This document shows positions 1 through 5,905 of a stretch of 5,905 nucleotides of DNA, piece after piece; the stretch's first letter is position 1; each line of letters begins with the position of its first letter. The notes beneath the pieces are model-generated. The model was not told where the DNA came from. It saw only the letters and a program-made list of their open reading frames with translations, and searched no databases. This stretch comes from JALYSX01 sp035544315 (lineage in GTDB: Bacteria; Vulcanimicrobiota; Vulcanimicrobiia; Vulcanimicrobiales; Vulcanimicrobiaceae): positions 1-5,905 of the forward strand of contig DATKGB010000167.1 of NCBI GenBank assembly GCA_035544315.1, written 5' to 3'. A program made the position numbers and the translations under genes.

Positions 1-2
1 GG

Positions 3-1619
3 GGGGAAGCCGTTCCGATTCAGGTTCCGATCGGCGCCGAAGATCACTTCACAGGCGTCGTCGATCTGTTCACGATGAAGAAGATCATTTACACCGATGA
101 CGCCGGCTCCAGCATGGAGTCGCACGAAGTCGATGGCGAGCTGCGCGAGCTCGCCATGAAGTGGCGCCGGGAACTGGTCGAAGCGATCGCCGAGCAAGAC
201 GACGAGCTGCTGGAGCTGTTCTTCGACGGGAAGGAACTGCCGCTGGGTCGGATGCAGACGGCTCTTCGCAAAGCGACGATCGCCGGTACGGTGCTGCCGA
301 TGCTGTGCGGATCGGCGTTTAAGAACAAGGGCGTTCAACCGCTGCTGGACGCGATCGTAGATTATCTGCCTTCACCGCTGGAAGCCAAAACGATCACGGG
401 TATCGACCCTAAGACCGACAAGCCGATCACGCGCAGGGCCGATGACGGCGAGCCGTTCGCAGCGCTTGCGTTTAAGATCGCGACCGATCCGTACGGTAAC
501 CTGACCTACTTCCGGGTCTATTCGGGAACGCTGGCTAAGGGTTCGTACGTCTACAACGCGCGGTCGGGGCGCAAGGAGCGCATCGGACGAATCCTGCGCA
601 TGCACGCCAACCATCGCGAAGACATCGATTCGATCGGCGCGGGCGACATCGCAGCGGCCGTCGGGTTGACCGACACGCGCACCGGCGACACCCTGTGCGA
701 CGAGAAGATTCCGATCATACTCGAAAACATTGTGTTCCCCGAACCGGTGATTTCGCAGGCGATCGAGCCGAAGTCCAAGGCGGATCAGGACCAGTTGGGC
801 AAGGGCCTCGTGCGCCTGGCTCAAGAGGATCCGACCTTTAAGATGCACACCGACGAGGAAACGCAGCAGACGATCATCGCCGGCATGGGCGAACTGCATC
901 TCGAGATTATCTTGGATCGCTTGCGTCGCGAATTCAAGGTCGAGGCCAACGTCGGCAAACCGCAGGTCGCATACAAAGAAGCGATCACCAAGACGGTTGA
1001 AAAGCAAGGCAAGTTCGTACGCCAATCCGGCGGTAAAGGACAATACGGCGATGTCTGGCTGCGCGTGACGCCCCAGGAGCCGGGCACCGGCTTCGTCTTC
1101 GACTGGAAGATCGTCGGTGGTAAGGTTCCCAAGGAATACGCCAAGGCCGTGCAAGAGGGCATCCGTGAGTCGTCGCAAAGCGGCGTGCTTGCCGGATTCC
1201 CGGTCCTCGATTTCAAGGTCGAGGCCTTCGACGGTTCCTACCACGACGTCGACTCCTCGGAAATGGCGTTCAAGATCGCGGCCTCGATGGGTTGGAAAGA
1301 AGCCAACCGCGCGGCCGGTCCGATCTTGCTCGAGCCGATCATGAAAGTCGAAGTGACCACGCCCAAAGACTATATGGGCGCGATCACCGGCGATCTCAAT
1401 CGTCGTCGCGGTATGATCCAAGCGACCGAGGAAGCCCCCGGCGGCGCGCAAGTCATCGCCGCCAACGTCCCGCTTTCGGAGATGTTCGGGTACGCAACCG
1501 ACATGCGCTCGGCCACGCAGGGGCGCGCAACCTACACGATGGAGTTCTCGCATTACGAAAAAGCGCCGAAATCCGTCGAAGAAGAGATCGTCGCCAAGTC
1601 CGGTAAGAAGCCGGCCTAA
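3..1619 (+). CDS. fusA: Translation elongation factor G (EF-G), 5'-truncated
   Basis: GTPase that drives tRNA-mRNA translocation on the ribosome and, with RRF, ribosome recycling; cytoplasmic. The frame is open from base 3, before the first ATG at 75, and those codons read as EF-G sequence (VPIQVPIGAEDHFTGVVDL), so the gene runs off the window start. 538 residues remain; EF-G is usually about 700, so roughly 160 N-terminal residues with the P-loop and the G2-G4 motifs are missing. Visible, in fragment numbering: the G5 motif GSAFKNKG near 103-110; domain II near 125-255; domain III with MGELHLE at 295-301; domain IV with GGKVPKEY and the YHDVDSSEMAF loop, whose His 414 matches the translocation-critical His583 of E. 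coli; domain V with LLEPIMKVEV, NRRRGM and PLSEMFGYAT. It ends with TAA. Position before tuf and rpsJ supports the canonical EF-G rather than an EF-G2 paralogue. Family assignment is certain. Confidence 0.98.
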   Translation, partial: GEAVPIQVPIGAEDHFTGVVDLFTMKKIIYTDDAGSSMESHEVDGELRELAMKWRRELVEAIAEQDDELLELFFDGKELPLGRMQTALRKATIAGTVLPMLCGSAFKNKGVQPLLDAIVDYLPSPLEAKTITGIDPKTDKPITRRADDGEPFAALAFKIATDPYGNLTYFRVYSGTLAKGSYVYNARSGRKERIGRILRMHANHREDIDSIGAGDIAAAVGLTDTRTGDTLCDEKIPIILENIVFPEPVISQAIEPKSKADQDQLGKGLVRLAQEDPTFKMHTDEETQQTIIAGMGELHLEIILDRLRREFKVEANVGKPQVAYKEAITKTVEKQGKFVRQSGGKGQYGDVWLRVTPQEPGTGFVFDWKIVGGKVPKEYAKAVQEGIRESSQSGVLAGFPVLDFKVEAFDGSYHDVDSSEMAFKIAASMGWKEANRAAGPILLEPIMKVEVTTPKDYMGAITGDLNRRRGMIQATEEAPGGAQVIAANVPLSEMFGYATDMRSATQGRATYTMEFSHYEKAPKSVEEEIVAKSGKKPA

Positions 1620-1641
1620 AGACCCGACAAACTCCTAGCCG

Positions 1642-1671
1642 TTGACAGAAGCGTAGCCCGCTTGATATATT
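1642..1671 (+). promoter_or_regulatory. Sigma70-type promoter for tuf
   Basis: A perfect -35 hexamer TTGACA (1642-1647) is followed after 18 bases by TATATT (1666-1671), five of six matches to the -10 consensus; with a 17-base spacer the hexamer would be ATATAT. It starts 23 bases after the fusA stop codon and points to tuf, with transcription expected to begin near 1677-1680. The AT-rich -10 stands out against GC-rich surroundings. Extra tuf transcription from a promoter inside the str operon is known from other bacteria and fits the high demand for EF-Tu. This is a pattern match without experimental support. Confidence 0.7.
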
Positions 1672-1688
1672 CCCTAGGTCGTAGACCC

Positions 1689-1713
1689 CCGGCACCCTGC
1701 GTGCCGGTTGTTT
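1689..1713 (+). terminator. Hairpin with short T tract, possible attenuator
   Basis: CCGGCAC (1689-1695) pairs perfectly with GTGCCGG (1701-1707) around the 5-base loop CCTGC, followed by TTGTTT (1708-1713). It lies about 10 bases downstream of the predicted tuf transcription start and 70 bases after the fusA stop. It could end part of the fusA transcription, attenuate tuf transcription, or only stabilise the 5' end of the tuf mRNA. The U tract is short and interrupted, so strong termination is doubtful. Confidence 0.3.
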
Positions 1714-1719
1714 ATGCCG

Positions 1720-1736
1720 TGCCCCGCCGCGGGGCA
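1720..1736 (+). other. GC-rich hairpin in the tuf leader
   Basis: TGCCCCG (1720-1726) and CGGGGCA (1730-1736) are perfect inverted repeats around a 3-base loop, extendable by a G-T pair. No T run follows, so it is not a terminator. An alternative outer pairing TATGCC (1713-1718) with GGCATA (1733-1738) overlaps it, as does the alternative pairing of GTGCC at 1719-1723 with the first hairpin. Confidence 0.45.
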
Positions 1737-1854
1737 TACCACGTTGTCGGTGATTCAAGAGGGTTACGAACGCCTGGGTCCGAGGACGGATGCTCGCTCG
1801 ACCTTCGGTTCCACCGCGACGTACGGAAACAATCATAAAAACTCGCGTAAGCGT

Positions 1855-1861
1855 AAGGAAG
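1855..1861 (+). promoter_or_regulatory. Ribosome binding site of tuf, unusually far from the start
   Basis: AAGGAAG is the only Shine-Dalgarno-like run before tuf. It ends 12 bases before the ATG at 1874, longer than the usual 5-10. Another ATG at 1862 opens a three-codon frame (ATG GAC GTT TAA) whose stop abuts the tuf ATG. The tuf start itself is fixed by the conserved N-terminus MAKAKFERTKPHVN. Confidence 0.45.
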
Positions 1862-1873
1862 ATGGACGTTTAA

Positions 1874-3073
<1,200 letters not shown>

Positions 3074-3157
3074 ACGGCCCTTCTTCGGCCCGCGAGCCGA
3101 GATACGAACAAACGCGACAACAACCTTGAGTTCTTTGACAACCGAATTGAGATAGAG

Positions 3158-3466
3158 ATGTCCAAACAGAAGATCCGCATTCGCTTAAAAGCGTACGACC
3201 ACGAAGTCCTCGACCAGTCGGCCGAGCGCATCGTCGAAACGGCCAAGCGTACCGGCGCTTTCGTTAGCGGCCCCGTGCCCTTGCCGACCGAGATCAACCG
3301 GTTTTGCGTGCAGCGATCGACCAATAACGACAAGAAATCGCGCGAACACTTCGAGATGCGGACACACAAGCGCCTGATCGACATCCTTCAGGCCACGCCC
3401 AAGACGATGGATGCGCTCATGCATCTCGATCTGCCGGCCGGCGTGGACATCGAACTCAAGGCCTAA
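3158..3466 (+). CDS. rpsJ: 30S ribosomal protein S10
   Basis: Small-subunit head protein needed for 30S assembly; as NusE it also joins transcription antitermination complexes. 102 residues, normal length. Conserved blocks: KIRIRLKAYDHEVLDQSA, VETAKRTGAFVSGPVPLPT, SREHFEMRTHKRLIDIL and TMDALMHLDLPAGVDIE. The exposed loop at 54-57 reads S-T-N-N where many bacteria have S-P-H-V (E. coli numbering is identical here); frame and flanks are intact, so this looks like real divergence. The gene follows tuf after 84 bases in which I see no convincing promoter and only a weak Shine-Dalgarno (TGAGA, 3148-3152), so it is probably read from the tuf or operon transcript. It is the last gene of the str block: rplC does not follow, and the next gene is on the other strand. 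Confidence 0.98.
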   Translation: MSKQKIRIRLKAYDHEVLDQSAERIVETAKRTGAFVSGPVPLPTEINRFCVQRSTNNDKKSREHFEMRTHKRLIDILQATPKTMDALMHLDLPAGVDIELKA

Positions 3467-3497
3467 ACTCCGAGGACCAGGGACAAGACTGCAGGAG

Positions 3498-3522
3498 GGC
3501 TGCGCGAATGCGTCGCCTTTTT
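3498..3522 (+). terminator. Candidate intrinsic terminator of the str operon
   Basis: GGCTGCG (3498-3504) pairs with CGTCGCC (3511-3517) around a 6-base loop. Six of seven positions pair (one mismatch, one G-T), followed directly by TTTTT (3518-3522). It lies 31 bases after the rpsJ stop and just before the end of the convergent SDR gene, where a str-operon terminator is expected. Read on the minus strand, the stem is not followed by a T run, so it would work for rpsJ only. Confidence 0.5.
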
Positions 3523-3524
3523 CG

Positions 3525-4514
3525 TTATCTGGCGAGCGCGGCAAGGGCCGTGTCCTCGCGTTGCGGCGTAAGGCCCGCGTGCGGCGAACGATCGCGCGGC
3601 CACGTGCGCGTCCAGGCCAGCGTGTCGCGCACGGTCTGCTCCAACGAACGCAGTTGCAAGCCGGCAACCAGCGCGCGCCGGACGTCGATGGCCAGCATGC
3701 CGGGCTCGCCAGCGGATGCCGGAATCCACAGCGGCATATCGATCCACGCACCGATCTCATGCCGTTGCAGAAACTCCGGTGTCGCCCATCGCAGACGCGT
3801 GGGGACGCGCGCGGCCTCGATGCAGGCGCTAAAAACCGCGCCCAGTGTGTGCGCGCCTCGCGGCGAGGTGACGTTGTAGATCCCCGCGAGATCGCGCTCG
3901 AGCGCGTGCACGATGAACGCGGCCAGATCGCGCACGTCGACAAACTGGGTTGCGAAGGTGGGCGATTCGGGCACCAGGACGTCGCCGCCGCGCGCAAAGC
4001 GCAGCGGCCATGCGGTAAAGCGATCGGTCGGATCGTCGGGACCGACGATTAGCCCCGGGCGCACGATCGTCGCCCGCTGACGATAGGTGCTCGTAACGAT
4101 TGCTTCGCACCCTGCTTTAAGCGCGCCGTAGATTTCCGGGTTGACACGCGTGCGGTCGGCCTCGGGCGCCAGTGGTACGGTCGGCGAATCTTCGTCGATC
4201 GGCGCGAAGCTCGCATCGTAGACTGAGATCGTCGAGACGAACAGATAGCGCTTCGCCCGTTGAGCGAAATATCGGCTCGCGATTTCCACATCGCGCGGAA
4301 CGTAGCCGGACGTGTCGACGATCGCGTCCCAACTCGTCGAACCGGCGCTGGCAAGATCGAAGCGCCGATCGCCGAGGATGGTCGCCGCGCCGGCGGGCGC
4401 GGTACCCGAGCGTCCGCGATTGAAGTGGGTCACTTGGTGCCCGCGACTAAGGAGCGTCGTCGTCACGTGTTTACCTAGGAAGACGCCGCCGCCCAGAATC
4501 AATATTGAGGCCAT
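3525..4514 (-). CDS. NAD-dependent epimerase/dehydratase family protein (extended SDR)
   Basis: Predicted soluble NAD(P)-binding oxidoreductase or epimerase of the short-chain dehydrogenase superfamily; substrate unknown. 329 residues. An N-terminal Rossmann fold has the Gly-rich motif GGGVFLG (8-14) after strand ILIL. The FNRGR stretch (31-35) ends the second strand, where the cofactor ribose is bound. The Ser region is FVSTISVYD (92-100), with the catalytic pair Tyr129-x3-Lys133 (YGALK). VRPGLIVGPDDPTDRF (151-166) and FVDVRDLA (191-198) are typical of the extended or atypical SDR branch, and the C-terminus has the family-like AGLTPQRE. I chose the ATG at 4514 because the Rossmann strand begins at once; the ATG at 4583 would add 23 Arg-rich residues unlike the family. 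No clear Shine-Dalgarno precedes 4514. It is convergent with rpsJ and divergent from the SRPBCC gene, so it is probably transcribed alone. Confidence 0.88.
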   Translation of the reverse strand: MASILILGGGVFLGKHVTTTLLSRGHQVTHFNRGRSGTAPAGAATILGDRRFDLASAGSTSWDAIVDTSGYVPRDVEIASRYFAQRAKRYLFVSTISVYDASFAPIDEDSPTVPLAPEADRTRVNPEIYGALKAGCEAIVTSTYRQRATIVRPGLIVGPDDPTDRFTAWPLRFARGGDVLVPESPTFATQFVDVRDLAAFIVHALERDLAGIYNVTSPRGAHTLGAVFSACIEAARVPTRLRWATPEFLQRHEIGAWIDMPLWIPASAGEPGMLAIDVRRALVAGLQLRSLEQTVRDTLAWTRTWPRDRSPHAGLTPQREDTALAALAR

Positions 4515-4624
4515 TGGGCGACGAACTTTATCTCGGGACCGCGATCGCCCTGGCGACCGACGAAGAAGAGAAGCAAGTCCCAAGCCCTAAGGGTGACGCG
4601 TGGTCGGTAGCGAAACTGCCGAGC
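4515..4624. other. Divergent intergenic region
   Basis: 110 bases between the chosen starts of the minus-strand SDR gene and the plus-strand SRPBCC gene, presumably with promoters for both. I see no hexamer pair near consensus; TTGAGG (4505-4510) with TATCTC (4529-4534) is only a weak match. The plus frame of the SRPBCC gene stays open across it, with TTG codons at 4505 and 4514, so an N-terminal extension is possible though less likely. Confidence 0.4.
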
Positions 4625-5050
4625 ATGCCGATTCCCCTGCTCGTCTCGCGTTCGCGAACCTTTCATGGAACCAAGCGTCGCATCTTCCATTTACTCGAAG
4701 AGATGGGGACCTCGGGCGACCAGATATGGCCGTTCGCCGCGCAGCCGTTTATGCGCTCGCCCGGACCGCTGACGCTCGCGAAGACCGAAGAGTGGCATTT
4801 GGGGGTTCACGCGATGTTGGCCGAAACGCTTCCCGAGGAGGCGATCGTCTGGCGTTTTCTCAATGACGGCGTTGACGGCACGCACGGCTTCTACCTGGTA
4901 TCCGAAGGCAAGCAGACGACCTTGGAACATCGCGTGCAAGCGACGCTGAGCGATAGCGACGGACGCTTGTTGTGGCGCCGTATTGAAGATCAGCACGAGC
5001 GCTCGATCGAAGCGTTGTTCGACAAGATCGCGCGCGTATTGAAACGATGA
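4625..5050 (+). CDS. SRPBCC (START-like / polyketide cyclase-like) family protein
   Basis: Small, probably cytoplasmic protein of 141 residues; this superfamily binds hydrophobic ligands in a helix-grip fold. The substrate is unknown. The order fits: strand IPLLVSRSRTF (3-13), short helix KRRIFHLLEEM (17-27), WPF and FMRSPGPLT (35-50), then strands with TEEWHLGVHAML (54-65), AIVWRFLNDGVDGTHGFYLV (73-92) and TTLEHRVQATL (98-108), and a long C-terminal helix from LLWRRIEDQHERSIEALFDKI (115-135). No signal peptide or membrane segment. The ATG at 4625 gives the usual SRPBCC start just before strand 1; TTG at 4505 or 4514 would add about 40 residues and collide with the divergent SDR gene. No strong Shine-Dalgarno is seen. 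It is 26 bases upstream of gcdH and probably shares its transcript. Family call is from fold-like pattern, not a catalytic motif. Confidence 0.7.
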   Translation: MPIPLLVSRSRTFHGTKRRIFHLLEEMGTSGDQIWPFAAQPFMRSPGPLTLAKTEEWHLGVHAMLAETLPEEAIVWRFLNDGVDGTHGFYLVSEGKQTTLEHRVQATLSDSDGRLLWRRIEDQHERSIEALFDKIARVLKR

Positions 5051-5066
5051 AACGACGGTAGATGGC

Positions 5067-5070
5067 AGGG
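5067..5070 (+). promoter_or_regulatory. Ribosome binding site of gcdH
   Basis: AGGG lies 6 bases before the ATG at 5077, a normal Shine-Dalgarno spacing, and supports that start. An upstream ATG at 5062 opens only four codons (ATG GCA GGG CAC TAA) that end directly at the gcdH ATG. Confidence 0.5.
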
Positions 5071-5076
5071 CACTAA

Positions 5077-5905
5077 ATGGCTCGCAGACCCGCGCACCCC
5101 GACGCGCTCGATTTCCTCGCTATCGACGCGCTGCTTTCGGATGAGGAAAAAATGGTTCGCGACACCGTGCGCGCTTGGGTGCGGGACCGCGTGCTTCCCG
5201 ACATCGCGCAGTGGTTCGAAGACGGCATTCTGCCGCGCGAACTCGCGCGCGAACTCGGCGATCTCGGATTACTGGGCATGCATTTACGCGGTTACGGCTG
5301 CCAAGGCGCGAGCGCGGTCGCCTACGGTCTAACCTGCATGGAGTTAGAGTACGGCGATTCGGGCGTACGCAGTTTGGTTTCGGTGCAAGGGTCCCTGGCG
5401 ATGTTCGCGATTGCGCGCTGGGGCAGCGAGAGCCAAAAGCAGCAGTGGCTGCCGCCGATGGCGCGCGGCGAAAAGATCGGTTGCTTTGGGTTAACCGAGC
5501 CCGATTTCGGCAGCAATCCCTCGGACATGCGCACCCGCGCGCGCCGCGACGGGCCGGATTGGATCATCGAGGGCACCAAGATGTGGATCACCAACGGCGG
5601 CATCGCCGACGTGGCCATCATCTGGGCGCAGACCGACGACGGGATTCGCGGTTTCATCGTTCCCACCGGGATCTCCGGCTTCACGATCAACGATATCGAA
5701 CGCAAGCTGTCGCTGCGCGCGTCGGTCACCAGCGAGCTGGTGCTCTCGGGCGTGCGCGTTCCGGCCGATGCGATGCTGGAGAGCGCCGCCGGTATCTCCG
5801 GGCCGCTGGCGTGCTTGAGCGAGGCGCGTTACGGATTGATTTGGGGCTCGATGGGCGCCGCGCGCGCTTGCTACCAAACTGCTCTCGAGTATGCCAAAAC
5901 GCCCC
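5077..5905 (+). CDS. gcdH: Glutaryl-CoA dehydrogenase (acyl-CoA dehydrogenase family), 3'-truncated
   Basis: FAD enzyme that oxidises and decarboxylates glutaryl-CoA to crotonyl-CoA in lysine, tryptophan and aromatic breakdown, passing electrons to ETF. 276 residues are visible of the roughly 390-400 usual. N-terminal helical domain: LLSDEEKMVRDTVRAWV, LGLLGMHLRGYGCQGASAVAYG. The segment DSGVRSLVSVQ (94-104) holds Arg98 and Ser102, matching Arg94 and Ser98 of human GCDH, which bind the glutaryl carboxylate; this separates it from ordinary acyl-CoA dehydrogenases. CFGLTEPDFGSNP (136-148) and WITN (170-173) form the flavin and acyl-CoA binding region; IRGFIVP (190-196) and KLSLRASVTSELVL (210-223) are GCDH-like. 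The catalytic Glu (Glu370 in human) lies beyond the window, so activity cannot be judged. Start at 5077 is supported by AGGG six bases upstream. Probably in an operon with the SRPBCC gene. Confidence 0.88.
   Translation, partial: MARRPAHPDALDFLAIDALLSDEEKMVRDTVRAWVRDRVLPDIAQWFEDGILPRELARELGDLGLLGMHLRGYGCQGASAVAYGLTCMELEYGDSGVRSLVSVQGSLAMFAIARWGSESQKQQWLPPMARGEKIGCFGLTEPDFGSNPSDMRTRARRDGPDWIIEGTKMWITNGGIADVAIIWAQTDDGIRGFIVPTGISGFTINDIERKLSLRASVTSELVLSGVRVPADAMLESAAGISGPLACLSEARYGLIWGSMGAARACYQTALEYAKTP

Larger units (their letters stand above)
1678..1873 (+). promoter_or_regulatory. Long structured 5' leader of tuf
   Basis: About 196 untranslated bases separate the predicted transcription start from the tuf ATG, much longer than a normal ribosome-binding leader. 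Two GC-rich hairpins lie at the 5' end (1689-1707 and 1720-1736). The arm GGCAC (1691-1695) can pair with GTGCC at 1701-1705 or with GTGCC at 1719-1723, so alternative folds are possible. A weaker stem-loop GACC-TTC-GGTT lies near 1799-1809. The last 30 bases carry a tandem GCGTAA (1845-1856) and a purine-rich AAGGAAG. I recognise no known riboswitch or ribosomal-protein leader. No credible small gene lies here: the one longer open frame overlaps the tuf start and has no family-like sequence. Confidence 0.45.

Noticed and set aside
372..1553. 393-residue open frame antisense to fusA
   Set aside because: It mirrors fusA codon by codon, shows no family-like sequence and lies wholly inside a highly conserved gene; high GC keeps the opposite frame free of stops.
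1678..1740. Ribosomal protein L10-type leader
   Set aside because: The GTAGAC start and following hairpins are only vaguely similar; the L10 leader belongs before rplJ, and its kink-turn features could not be identified here.
1799..1823. T-box-like string (TTCCACCGCG) in the tuf leader
   Set aside because: It differs from the T-box core (TGGNACCGCG) at key positions; I found no specifier stem or terminator/antiterminator pair, and tuf is not a usual T-box target.
3135..3140. TTGACA upstream of rpsJ as a promoter
   Set aside because: A -10 at normal spacing would fall on or after the rpsJ start codon, and no TATAAT-like hexamer is there.
3411..4052. 213-residue plus-strand frame opposite the SDR gene
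   Set aside because: Arg/Gln-rich with no domain; the minus-strand frame has clear Rossmann and YxxxK motifs.
4514..4583. Longer SDR protein starting at 4583
   Set aside because: The 23 added residues are Arg-rich and precede the first Rossmann strand, where family members normally begin.

Overview
The window is GC-rich chromosomal bacterial DNA with dense coding and strong third-position GC bias. The first 3.5 kb is the 3' part of a str operon: elongation factor G (fusA, truncated by the window start), EF-Tu (tuf) and ribosomal protein S10 (rpsJ). The order fusA-tuf-rpsJ is the ancestral bacterial one, and the protein sequences are clearly bacterial. I cannot place the organism firmly. The EF-Tu and S10 sequences and the gene set suggest a GC-rich, uncultured-type lineage of the Terrabacteria side (an Eremiobacterota/Armatimonadota/Chloroflexota-like soil bacterium would fit), but this is impression, not measurement.

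Layout. 3-1619 (+): fusA, 5' end missing. 1620-1873: a 254-base gap with a strong sigma70-type promoter just after fusA and a leader of nearly 200 bases with two GC-rich hairpins, so tuf can be transcribed on its own. 1874-3073 (+): tuf. 3158-3466 (+): rpsJ, followed by a candidate intrinsic terminator at 3498-3522. 3525-4514 (-): an NAD(P)-dependent epimerase/dehydratase-family (SDR) protein, convergent with rpsJ. 4515-4624: a short divergent intergenic region. 4625-5050 (+): a small SRPBCC (START-like) protein. 5077-5905 (+): glutaryl-CoA dehydrogenase (gcdH), cut by the window end.

How the genes work together. EF-G, EF-Tu and S10 are core translation components expressed as one block, with extra output for EF-Tu from its own promoter. 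The str block ends after S10 instead of running into the S10/rplC cluster, and a convergent metabolic gene marks the boundary. The SRPBCC gene and gcdH are 26 bases apart on the same strand and are probably co-transcribed. gcdH points to lysine/tryptophan or aromatic catabolism through glutaryl-CoA, and the role of its small partner is unknown.

No mobile element, CRISPR array, tRNA or rRNA gene was seen. I found no convincing new multi-gene system. The points most worth a second look are the tuf leader, the unusual S10 loop, and the end of the str operon at rpsJ.
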